Of a DNA stretch of 29,983 nucleotides, positions 1 through 12,500 are shown piece after piece; position 1 is the first letter of the stretch; every line of letters begins with the position of its first letter. The notes below the pieces were generated by a model. The model searched no databases. It saw only the letters and a program-made list of their open reading frames with translations, and was not told the DNA's origin. The position numbers and the translations under genes were made by a program. The stretch lies in NCBI RefSeq assembly GCF_001949145.1, contig NW_019091388.1:695248-725230 (forward strand). The letters run 5' to 3'. The DNA is from Acanthaster planci. Taxonomy: Eukaryota; Echinodermata; Asteroidea; Valvatida; Acanthasteridae.

Positions 1-80
1 GTTCCTCAGGTACGGTACCAAACCTACCAAAACCTCACAAAACCTGCTGTTGGAGTATGGCAGGTTTTGGGCAGTTAGGG
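1..80. repeat. Terminus of a TTAA-bounded miniature element (truncated by window start)
   Basis: An internal hairpin has perfect 10-bp arms (38-47 caaaacctgc and 60-69 gcaggttttg, 12-nt loop). It is followed by gggcagttaggg and then TTAA at 81-84. The same kind of end (TTAA next to CCCTAAC, plus a 'tgccc' block) occurs in the complete element at 19228-19627. The TTAA target suggests a piggyBac-type non-autonomous element. Its other end lies before the window. The rest of the stretch up to 415 is AT-rich and shows no exon. Confidence 0.4.
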
Positions 81-415
81 TTAATAAAAAAGGACCAAAA
101 AAGGAATAAAAAGTGTGAGAAATGGAAAAATAGATGAAAGGGGATGAAAACAAACAGTTTGGGTTGCTTGCAAAACAATCAAAATTGACCGCTGCCACTT
201 TTCATGATTTGTCAGTTCGTAGCAGATGAGTACGTGCTCCTCTTCCTCCCGTCCCCAGCCCCTCCCCCTCCAAAATTTTTTTTCATCGGCTAAGAAGTGG
301 TTTCCCTCCCCGTGGAAAGAAATCCTGGTGATCTACATGCCTGCCTTTTCATTGTTCAGCATACAATACAATGGTTAGACCAATTGGCCATTTTTGTTTT
401 TGTGTGAATGACCAG

Positions 416-559
416 TCTGTGCTTAAGCAAGACAAGAACAACTACAATGCCTTGGTGTTTGTTGGTGTAGCAGCAGCTGAGTTAGACCAACCAGACCAAG
501 CAGTTGCTGCCTACAAGAAAGCTATTGAGACTGACCAGCAACAACCTCTAGCTTGGCAG
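416..559 (+). CDS. SKIC3: SKIC3 coding exon 1 of this window (48 codons)
   Basis: Acceptor ...gaccag|tct and donor ggcag|gtgaag, phase 0 to 0. It encodes [20 protein letters not shown] onward and ends ...PLAWQ. This is a near-complete TPR matching the first TPR of human SKIC3. The open frame continues back to 371, but that part falls in the intron, so no local start codon is implied; the first coding exon is off-window. The intron after it (560-1861) shows nothing I can name beyond AT-rich sequence and a few TACATGTA words. Confidence 0.92.
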
Positions 560-3500
560 GTGAAGAAAAACATTCTTATGATCCTTTCTCTGCTTTCTTG
601 GACTCTTCACTTTCCTCTTTTGGACATACATGTACCATGGAAATTCTGTATGGAAAGTTTATTTTTAATTTTTTGTAATTTCCACACAAAGTACTTCTTA
701 CATGTAGGTCAGGTGCTTTTTTAGATTGAGATAAAAACTCATCTCTTGCTGGTATTCCAAAGCAGAGATATCTAGGCATTCAAAGTTACACTGGAGCATT
801 GGATGTTCAATTACCTGTACCTCATATACCCTATGACCCAAAACATCAAAATTTTGGATTTATGAGCAAATACTTTTAGCATTAGTTAGGAAAATCTATG
901 AGATTAATCCTGAAAAGTGTTTGATTTAACACAGAATACCCCTTTTGAGTAGAGTTATAACTTCACAGCTGTTTACAAGTCAATATGTACATGTACAGTG
1001 TATTACATTTCTGTGTTCATGATACACTATGTTTCTCTCATGATATTTTGTGAATTTGAGTTTATAGCATTTGTGGTAACTTTAGTCGGTGATGATTTTT
1101 CCATTTTTTTTCCAATCAGTACCTATAGGTTGCATTTATTTTTTCCACCATTTACAAATTTCTCTCAAGATGTCTTTGGAATGGCTTCATGTACTGTGAA
1201 ACAAGTGTTTCTTTACAAATTACAAGGCAAAGTCCTTTTTTTGCTGCCTGAAATGACACAAGTGTGTATATGACCAACAAAACTTGAAATTCCCTCATTT
1301 AATACTAATAGTCTATCTTGTTACTGTTTGAGAGCCAATTTGGTCTTATTAATTTGGAGGCAGGTTTGACAGTCGATTATGCACTACATAACTACCTGTT
1401 TAGTGAGGAGGTATTACTGTCATCACTCTTATGACAACATGCTTTTGGAGAACAGTAACACATGTTTCCCATAGTCAGCATAGAAAAAACATATTGAACT
1501 TGTTCAGTTAATTAGTGCATACCAGTATATGGCAGTTTGTCATGATGTCAGAGTTGTAATTTGTTATGTATTCAGAGAGCTCACTATTCTCCCTATGCAA
1601 CTGGTTGTGGAGGCTGCTGTGCTTTTGGTGCAATAGGATTAGCCGATGATAGCTATAGACCGATTGACAGTGCTGGTGAACGTTTTTGTCCAAGTTTGCA
1701 CACATTGTCTGCAACAGGAGCCTTAAATTAATGCAAGGCCAAATTGAGCTTGTTAACAATGTTCATGAATGCAGTTTTGTGATCTTGAATTCAAGTGATG
1801 GTTCTTGTGTGTTAACTTCATTTGAATTAAAACTTGTGCTCACAAAACACTCTTTTGACAGGGTTTAGCTGGGTTCTATGAGAAAAGCCAGAATCCTGGC
1901 CATCAGCCAGAACTGGCCGATGTTTATAGTCAGCTGAGAGAGTTGTTGAAAACCAAGGAACCCAAGAAATGGCAGGAAGTTTCAGAGAAACTGGCAAGAC
2001 TACACTGTGAGCTGGGTGACATACAACAGGTAATATAAGGGAAAGAATGCTGGGAAAATTAGTTGTCCAATAGTGGGAGGGATTCTGGCCACAGGTAGAG
2101 CCAATGGAACTGGACAGGGGCTGCAGTGGAGAAAAATGTAAATGGTTTTTTGGTAATCCTTGAGATTTAACATCCCAGATACTAAGACCGCTGCACATGA
2201 AAGCACAACATTCTGCCTGTATACCGGTAACATGGGAAATGCAAGGCCCCATGTCTTTGTACTCTTTGTGTTCCAGTTGTGATCGTACAGAATTCCTGTA
2301 ATCTACCCTAAACAGAAGCACCCCCTCATTGGTACTGAAAGAGAGCCATGCTGATGGGGAGTGTTCAATGGCTGCATCAGAATCGGTTATGTATGTAGGT
2401 CTACATGTATATCCCTCTCCATTGAAAATACACAGAGATGTGTCAACAATAGATGTGGCTATATCTTTGGAAGATCGTTTTGGACATGGTCTGGTTTCCA
2501 CTGCATTATTGTGCACTGGATAGAGAAAACCAGGCTACCCAGACAGCTGTTGCACTTCCAGCCCTGGGCTGGCCACAGAAATCAGGGAAGACCCAGACTC
2601 GGTTTTAAAGACATAGTTAAAAGAAACATGAAATGGCGCGGAATCACCCTGAACAGATGGCAGCAAATGGCGAACAGCAGACCTGTATGGAGAAGCATCA
2701 TTAAACCTAAACTGAAACCATAGATCAGTCTTCGTCATATCGATGGACTGCAAGACAGAGAGATTGTATGTAGACAGAAGCACATAAAAAGGAATTGGGA
2801 ACACTGTTACACAGGTCCTCCGGTATGATGTGCATTTAATAAACAAAGTTTGTCATCTAGCAAAGGGTGGTACCCACCAAAGGAGCCACCGTTGCAAGGG
2901 AATATGGTCCCTCTCTTGGTCCCGCTTGGGACAGCTAACAGAAGTTGTAAAGTCCCAACAACTTTGCTATAATGCTGTTTAACTATAGCATTAGAAGAAA
3001 AATGTTTTAAAAGCAAATGCTTGGTATCTTTCATTTACAGAATTCCAAAACTTAAAATTTTGAAAGTCTTTCTTGCAGTATGTTAGTTGTTTGATAAATT
3101 GGGAAATGCAGACTTTTAATATCCACAATTTGTCAATGACATGTCTCATTGAAGTGAATTGATCAGTATGCATAAATAATTGAGACAGTTAAACCATTCC
3201 TGTTGGTTTAGAGCCTGTCACCTGTCTGGTCTTATATGGTTGACAACGCACCAGCTGGCTGGGCACCACCTCGGGCAGTACACGTTATGTGTGCACCAGT
3301 CTCTATATAAGGAGATTGTTTAGACTACTTGCAAGAGGAAAATACCATAATATGAGGGATGCTTGGAAATATGAAGTAAAATTGTTGATCAATATTGTTG
3401 GAAATTTATCATTTGAAACTGGTTTTGACTTTGCAACCCTAAAGGTACATGTCAGTGGAAATAAAGATGTGCTTGGCTGGTTTAAGACTGGCTCAGAATG

Positions 3501-6500
3501 GACTTTGATAATTTCCCTCATCTTCTATCAAGGCACTATCAGTGTCCATTCTCCTGATCTGGGTTAAATTTCATGGTGCTGCTAAGCACACGATTTTACG
3601 TGAACAGAGGCTCCGTGTATTTCATGGGGACTGTTAGCGATAAGTATGGCAAAAGACATGCTTACCTTGGAGGAAAACTTTGCTTTTAAAACGTGGTAAC
3701 AAAGCAGTGGAAATATTTATGCTTACGCAGCTGTAATCACAACCATGCCAACTACATGCCAACTGTAGTGCTTAAGGTTAGCAAATTTTTCTGCTATTGT
3801 AAGCGTAACCTTTCTGCCAACTGTTAAGCAGCTCTGTGGAATTGGGCCCCAATTGGCCAATTTCATAGTGCTGCTTAAGCAAAAAATTTGTTTTAAGTGT
3901 GCAGAAACCTTGCTTGACAAAACTGGTTACCAGCCAAAACTTTTTGTGATGTATTTTTTTTTTAATGGTATGTGTTTTGGTTAGCATGGCAGTCACATGG
4001 AGTTTGGAGCTGGTAACGTTTGTTTAGTAAGCAAGGTTTTATCGCACTTAAGCAAATTCTGTGCGAAAGCAGGTCTTAATTGAACTTTTAAGACTGGCCA
4101 ATCACATATTTATTCCCCTCATTGAAAGGAGATTGTCATCAGCAATCCCTTAAACCTCCTAGCTTGCCATTGTTCTGGCAATCAGGCCAAACAAAACAAA
4201 AGAAGTCTTTTGTTTCCATTCAGGTCTTACCAGCACCTGTTTTAAGCAAGTACTGCAAACTAAGTTGCATCAGCATTGAAAATTAAAAATTGTTTGTGTA
4301 TGAGGAATTTTGCCCTTCTAAACCATTTTTTAAAATGAAATTGCTCATAGTGTTCACCATTTTGAAAGTGATTGCTTCTTCCTGTCCATTCCACTCTCCC
4401 TCAAGGCTGTTCAGGTTTTACGATCCATCATCCAATCAAAAGAGATGGAAGACCCATCAACAAGACTGGGATATTGGATACAGCTTGCCAATGCACTGGC
4501 TGGAGCCCAGGAGTTGCCGGATGAGTATGTCACACTGGTAAGTGACCACTCAATTGTGCATATGACTTAGAAGTAGCTTATGTTATTGCCTCTGTTCATG
4601 TCATGACATGTACGTGTCATTCTACAGTGATATGTAGAAATGTACTACAGGAGTGTCTTATTAGCAATTCATTTGTATTTGGTTATAAGGAATTTACATA
4701 TTCAAACGTAACTTCATTAGAATACAGTAGCCAGTTAACATTGGATTTTCGTACCTGAAAAAGCTGCTGAGGATGGGGTTTTTTTACCCGCAAATTCTTC
4801 ATCCTTGCAATTGTGCTTGGACCCAACCAAGCACAACGCATTAATATGTCATCTGCAGAAATAAAAGAGAATTCTTAAATGAGTGTAGACATCTTCCATG
4901 GAACAATAAGGAAAATTATGTTTGTTTACACGTCATCTTGTGTTGAGTGGTTAAAGGCCAGTACACTGTATGTGCACTTTGATCCTACGAATACAAAATT
5001 CTACATGCCTAAAAACCACGAATAACAGAAAAGTTAAAGCAAAGTTGCACTGTTTTTAAGGTCCTCCTGGGGTTCATGATAGTCTGCAGCAATTATTGTG
5101 GGCTCTGTGTCGTCAAGGATGAGTTAATTTTTTTTTAATGAATGGGGACAAAATTTGTCATTGTCATTTGGGATGGTTGGGTCAGGGCAAAAGATGCTAC
5201 AGCTTTATGACATTGACTCAGAAGGGTCAGTGTATAAAATGAAGACTGCATTGTAAAGTATGTTGTGTATGAGTTAGATCTCACTGTGCTCCTTGCAATG
5301 ACATTTTGTATAACCAACACTTTTTGCACTCGTTCATGGGCAGATACAGAACAAGATTTTCGGGGGGGAAGACTTATTATTTGGGGCGCCAAAAATGGGA
5401 AATTATTTAGAAGGGGAGGACAGCCCATGTTTGTCCCCGTCCCTGGATTCACCCTTGCTCTTGTGAGGATGTGTTTAGTGGAATGACATCGAGATCAGCC
5501 TACTGGTTGTCCAGTCTTTGTAACTAGTAATAGGGTGCATAGACCCCATGCACTCACTCCAGCAGTTTTTAAGTGAACAAGGAAGTCATCAACACTCATT
5601 TACTGTTAATTGTCCCAATTTTTCCCCGTTTAGTGAATATTCCTCGTATATGTAGGCATTTGGTTGGCTTGCTGGGCTCCTTTCCATTGTCTTGCAAATG
5701 GGAATAAAGTGGAAGCACATGTAGCATTATTTTTTGAACAGCATTTTTTTTTGTCATGCCAAAGGAGCTCTTTCATCCAGATTTAAAGCACGATAGTTCT
5801 ACGTATTCACTGCACAGTGACCAGACCTCTTTGCCTTAGTAGTCTTGACTTTTCCAAATTCTTTGGAATTTAGGGTCAGTGGGGAACATGTGTAGGCTCA
5901 CACCATCACTTGCAGTTCTTCTGTAGCAATACACCTCGTTGACATGGCTGAAAACCCATGCTTTTTTATTTAGAATCTGACGACAATATCAAACAACTTT
6001 TGTAAAGACCCATGCACATAAGCATACATGACACAGCTTTTGCCTCGTCCTCCCCCCCCCAGCACAGCCAGCTGATGCTTTTGTTTACATCATATCCCTT
6101 GTGAAGATTTATATTAATGAAGGTAAAAATCCACGGGCAGAGTGGCTTTCCAAACTTTTCCAAATTGTAATTTTCCTACTTCTCTTGGAGACCAATCATC
6201 AAGACATATTCTTTACATTATAATTTATTGTTTTATACAGAAATAATGCAAATAAATTTTGGATTTTTGCCCTGCCCGACATGTATTTTAATACTCTATA
6301 CTCAGTGTATGCACCCCCGAAGACTTGTGTAAAAAACCACAAGTGTACTCGGTTGGGACTCTAACCAACGACCTCCTGCTCCGTTTTTTTTACAAGCCTT
6401 TGGGGGCATACACTGAGTATACAGTGCTAAAATACACGTTGGGCAGGGCAAAAAATCCAAAATTAATTTACATCTCCCCGTTGCAAATCTTCCCTTGAAA

Positions 6501-9500
6501 TAGAAATAATGCAATAAAACCTTTTACATGTTTCCCTTAATTCATGATTCATAGTTGGAGAGAGCTTACAAGACCATCTTGAAATCTGGGGAAGACAAAC
6601 AGCAACACTTCTGCAGTTACATCAAGTTCTTAACTAAGGTGCATTTTCTTAACATATTTCAGGAGAATTCCTTGCCTTTTCCTCCTTTATCCGTAACCCT
6701 CTCAGGTCCTTCAAAATCCAGTTGCAGGTTGGGAAAGATTCTGTTAGACTGAGGAAGGTAGACTCTAGTTTCTGTTATTCTACATGGGGCTTGATGCATC
6801 CCTCAAATTGAATTAACCAGGAGTGCATGAACAACTGAAAACTTTGGAGATTTTCCAGAAAGTTACTAGCGAAAACCATAGGTCCAGTAACGTGTATAGT
6901 CACTGTGTTATCCAATGTAACATTTGACCTCTTCCTACACTGGAAGGAAAAGAAGGAAGAAATATAAAAGAAGAAATATACATGCATATGAAAAAATTCC
7001 TTAGTGGATTTTCATTCCCCCAAAAAATCATTGAATCAAAGGGGGTTTTCTTTTAAGTTTTCCTTCGTCATGGAATATTACTGGTTAGGGTGCTTTCTTT
7101 TCTTTGCATCAGCGTAATGATATCGGTGACGAACTTGTTAAGACTGAATGCCTCAAGATGCACGAGTTATTTCCCTCTGATCCATATCCTTTGACAATCC
7201 TGGCAGGGATTTATCTGCAACATTCCCCAGGTGAGTACGCTGACTGAAAACAAGAGACTTAAAGGGGTCCATGATGTGAATTTTAGCTGGGTATATGTTT
7301 GATGTAATTTGTTGCTTCTCTTAAATGGCACAAACTATTTGAAACCCCTGTTTTGGTTGCTGTCATTGAAAAGTGCATTTTTGAAGACATTAAAAATTTC
7401 TTTGTTTTTCCTGATGAAATGAGGGTGCTGTTGCCGTGATGTCATTACAGGAAGACATTCTTCACTTCTGGGGCTTATTGTTCAAATTATAAACCCCAAG
7501 TTTGCTTGTCAAAAATATTGTGAGAAATGTGGGCTTAGTAGACTACAATCAGGAACTAACTCAATGAAGTAAAATAAAAAATTATGACAGCAAAATTGCA
7601 AAAAGTCTGGTGATTTTCAGTGCAGACATATCCATGGCATTGGGCATTCTGCCATGAGTGATATCAAACATTTGCTCAAAAATGTGCAATTTTTACATTA
7701 ACGTGAAAATAAAAAGTACCATAAAAATAAAGGAATGTCCCTAAAGTGGCACAACAAGGTTTAATTGGATGCAAAGGGGTATCTATGAGAACTGCAATGA
7801 AACAATTACATTAGGGCTTTGAGATCATGATCTCTGATAACGAGCAAATCAGGACTGGGTCAATTTTTGGAACCACTAATGGGATATCATGGGGAGTTAA
7901 AATTGCTAAATCTGTTCAGTCACACCAGTGTTGATATGACAGTTGTCCACATTTTGTTCTGCAGAATGCCTTGATCAAGTAGCAGTTTCTGTGTATGATA
8001 AACTACAAACCCTGGATGATGCGTCCACTGTAGCATTACTTGGAATAGGACAAGCTAGCCTGGCTAAAAAGGACTACCTGCTTGCAAGGGACAGGCTGCA
8101 ACAAGGTATGAACACCAACAGAAAATATACAAATCCTGATATCTCAAAGTGATTTCTGCAAAGGTTGATATTCTCTAATATCAATATTTGAATGATGTTT
8201 TTAAGAAAGGTGCTTTTCTGTTGGAGCTACCAATGCACAGGCAGCTGAAGCATTCTCCCACATATCCAACTGGTCCCAATTGCATAGCATTACTAAGCAT
8301 AAGATTTTTCATGCAGTAATAATGGAATAATTCTATGGAGATTATACTTCTCTGAAAGTATCATTGATGTCATCATGACACCCATAGAAGTTACCCGGCC
8401 ACTGATCAATATTTCAGGTCTTAAGGGAAGCAGAAAGAGTGTGCATGGTTGGCTGTATCTTGCAAGGGCCCAACTTGGTCTCCATGACAACCAGGCATCA
8501 GTAGAATCTACTCATGAAGGTGAGGAGATACATATTTCAGATGAATCACTACAGCCTGTTTGTGTGCAGGGATGTGGTATTTGAGCAGTGACCCCAGCGC
8601 TGGTTCGCTTCATCGATGAGGTGGGTTCTGGTGTCAGTGAACCAGTGACAGATAACTGATCAAGATTCAGATCTGTGTGGTACATACAGACCCATAGATA
8701 CTGACCTAAGGTAATGACAGAGAAGTTCTGACAAGTTGATATTATAACCCTTACTTACCCTCTAATATGTCATGAACTCCCATGATGCAAGACACCATGT
8801 TAGGAATACTCCACTGAAGGAGTGCATTCCAGTTGTATAATACTTTAAGTACAGATATACAGTAAAATCTTGATAAGTCGAAGCTCAGAGAATGGACGAA
8901 AAGTTCGAGTTATCCGACGTTCGAGTTATCGAAAGTTACACGCTTCAGTGCACACGCAACTTTACTGGCTAACGGGAGTTGGCCTACAAGCTGAGTCGAA
9001 CACAAAGGGGATTTTAGGCTATCCCTACTGTGCAAGTTTTCCTCAAACATCATCATTAAACATGTTTTTATGTGGTACATTGACAGACTGAGAAATGTTT
9101 CAATTCTGTAGAAAATGAGGTTGATTTCCTGGTTTGTTGTATTTTGGCATCATGGTACATTTTGGTTCCCTTATTATTTTATATCCTGTTTAATGCACCA
9201 AGGTATGAAAGCATTAACTGGTAACAAGAAGCTGGCAGCTTCTCGTCTCAAGAGGGAGCTTCTAATGGTTCAAGCTGATGCTCTCCTGGATGCAGGAACT
9301 CTGACTCAGACGCAGAAAGCTCTGCAGATCTATGAAAAAGTGAGTAAGTCTCTAAGTAAATTTGTGTGCCAGAAACTTTGGAATGATTTCATATTTAGAC
9401 CTTGCCTTCTTGGAGATGAGGTCACAAAGAGAGTTACATGTACTCTGTTGTCAACTTGTTAACTACAACTCAAGTTGCCAATTTTTTGACTCAAGATTTT

Positions 9501-12500
9501 CCTTTGAAAAAAATGACTTGGACATGACCAGGGAGAAAATGGCTATTGACATCCCTTGAACAAATTTGACTCATTTACATAATCAGCTTTAATTGAAATT
9601 CGTAAACACTTCAGACAGTTTCCTTATTCAACAAGGGGCAACGTGACCATGTATTCACATTTGATAATGCCTGCTGCAATTTGATAATGCCCACTACATA
9701 AAAACGTGCTGGCACCTGGATACTAGACAGTAAATCCATTCTTATTGGTCAAGAGAGTGTGCACGCTGCAGCACACAGAACTTGCCATATGCACCAAGTC
9801 CATATAAGGAGATTATTCTGGACTTCTTGCTCAAGGAATATACCATAAAATGGGCACGGTTGTTTGGGAAAATGAAAGTAAATTCTTGCACAAAATCCTG
9901 GGAACTTTCTTAAATACTGACTTCTTTTGACTCTCTGACTAAAACGGTTTTCGTGAATAGGAATAGATAGTTTAAGTTAATCTAAAATGGCTCAGGAGAC
10001 TGAACGCTGATAATGCCCGAGCCGCAGTTGAGGGCATTATCAGCATTCGGCAGGCATTATAAGCATAAGGACATTAACTTCTTTGTGCAAAGCAAATCTG
10101 TTTATGTTCTATCCATGTTGTTTTGGGATTTTATGATGTGAAAAATTTGGTAAACAGGTCCAACTTGTTTTAGAAAATATAATTGGTCACACTTACATAG
10201 GACATTAGGAAAAGTGTACAAGCACTGTCAATTATAAGTCTGACAGGTTTGAGAAAGTCACTTAGGACTTCTGTTTGGCCTTAATATTAACTTATTAAGT
10301 GGACCCATAGACATTACATTATCAGAGATATGGTAGTCTCCTAAATAAATATTCAATCATGGTCAACGTAGGAGGCACAAGTTTTAATAGTAAAACATTT
10401 CCTGGATGTCAAAAACAAAACAGAAGTAAAAGTTTGTCTGCAGCTAGTTGAAGTACGATTTCGTAGTTCAAAAAGAAAACAAGGAACATTTTACTCACAA
10501 AAGTATTTTGATACTGCCATCAGCTCACATGATGAAATTTATGGGTTAATGAGGCTAAATCCCTTACACAGGAACACTCAACAACTAATCATAGCAATAA
10601 CAGTGATAAGAATCTTAATTGTCTTCTTCGGTTTTTCCAAAAGGTTCTTTTAGAACTGACCCATAATGACACGTATACATATATCTACCTTTGAATTCAA
10701 AATGATATATCAATGAAGCTGAGGTGCCCAACATCTAAATGCACTATGAGTAAATAAGCACTATGCCGTAAATAATGTAAACCTGTGCACATATGCGTTG
10801 CAGATGTACATGTACATGTATTGTGCTGAGGCTTTTTAGTGTGTGAATGGATCAAACTACTTGAGATTGTATTTACATGTGTATGTTATACGCATATGTT
10901 GCGATTGCATGTTGCATTCAGACTTGGGAAATTAGGATGGATGAGACATTTAATCAATGCTGTTATTCTTACAAAAATTCTTTGTACAAATATGTAGAAA
11001 TTGCATATTTTAAAGTACAGTTGTATACTAGTAGATACATGTAGGGGTACAAGTATATATCCCAAATTTGTTTCCAAACACAAAATTAAATTATAACATG
11101 TAAGTGTAAGGTTAAGCAAGGAATTACTGCTATTTTTGCTCATAAAACAAGTAAATTCTGGCTTTTCCGCAATTTCGTTTTTACTTTTTCCACCCCAAGG
11201 CAAACAGCACTAACTCCACAAGCAGTAACTAAATCTCTACGCACTTCATGTAGGATGAAAACAACTTTAGCTACGTTATTAAAATTGACGGAAAAGTGTG
11301 ACATTTTCAAGTTATATACACTACTCTTGTGTTGCTTACTGTCCCTATGGGATTTGGCTAAAGTTCACAGAGGTATCACCTATAGGTAGTGTCAGATTTT
11401 GCCTTTAGATGTACATTTGCCTTATTGCTTTTAAACGGGGTCATGTTTCATTTAATGCTTGTTATATACATGTACATGTACAATGTACACCGTAGGTTCA
11501 TGAGATTTTGTAATGAATTTTTCTTTTGTTTTTGACAGCAAGCCATTTATCAGCCACTGATAGGCAACAAAACATGACGTGACATAGAATCATGTATGGT
11601 GCAACCTGCAATTAGGAAAGTACCAACAAACCATGAAGTACGGTACATGTACATGTAAATTTACATGGAAAATACAAAATAGTATTTGCACACTGAAAAA
11701 GATGCTTGTTGAACTCCTTACTATTATTCTGTAGCTTAATCCAGCGTTATTTTGAAACCGTATACCAGGGTTTGGGGTATTTAGAGCAAGCGGATTACCA
11801 CCGGGGACAAAAGCTCTCCACCACTGCAGCGATGAGCCACACAGCATCGCTGCATGCTAATCTGGCCCCTATTGAAAAGAGGTCAGCAGTGCACTGAGCC
11901 AGGTTCGTAAACAAAAGACAGTTGTATAACACCGCACAATCTGGGCTCTNNNNNNNNNNNNNNNNNNNNNNNNNNNNNNNNNNNNAGTGCTTGAAGATTA
12001 CTCTGTGTGGCTATAAACGACTGTTAAATGGAATGATGAATTGTTGAAGGATTTTGAAAACGGAAAAAATGATAGTCATGCCGGCCCAGCATCCTCAACG
12101 TTGAAAAATGCGCCGGCACGAAGTGGTTAAAAGTCTTGCATGGTACAGTTTCACTAGTACAGTTTATGAATAGATGTTTGGTACTACAAAATCAGAAAAT
12201 GCAATTTAGTAAAGATAAAGATGTGCAGAAGCACATCTCGTCTTGCACTTATCAGAGCATTTATGCAAGAATGACATTAGATGCTAATGGACAATAGGAC
12301 AATTCCACACCAACTGTGACATGATTGCCAAAGTTTCAAATTGATTTTAAAGTTTGTGTTCACTATTGCTAGTCAGGGGTACACCTTAATGAATCCGAGG
12401 GGATATCAAGGCAATACCATATGGAAAACTATAAGTAATAAAACAATTCTTAACATTTGTGTTTTACATGTACATGTATATTTCTATACAGGCAACGTCC

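Noticed and set aside
371-724. 117-codon plus-strand frame as a stand-alone small gene
   Set aside because: Only 416-559 is conserved. Both ends of the frame run into introns past good splice sites.
1827-2516. 229-codon minus-strand open frame
   Set aside because: Antisense across SKIC3 exon 2 and intron sequence. No recognisable domain, and the sense frame is clearly conserved.
5265-5486. 73-codon plus-strand open frame and overlapping 105-codon minus frame
   Set aside because: Overlapping frames with no recognisable motif, no conserved splice context and low complexity. No support for a gene.
9340-9462. Read-through of exon 8 past 9339
   Set aside because: A consensus gtgagt donor lies at 9340 and exon 9 continues the protein in frame. 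The extension is not SKIC3-like.
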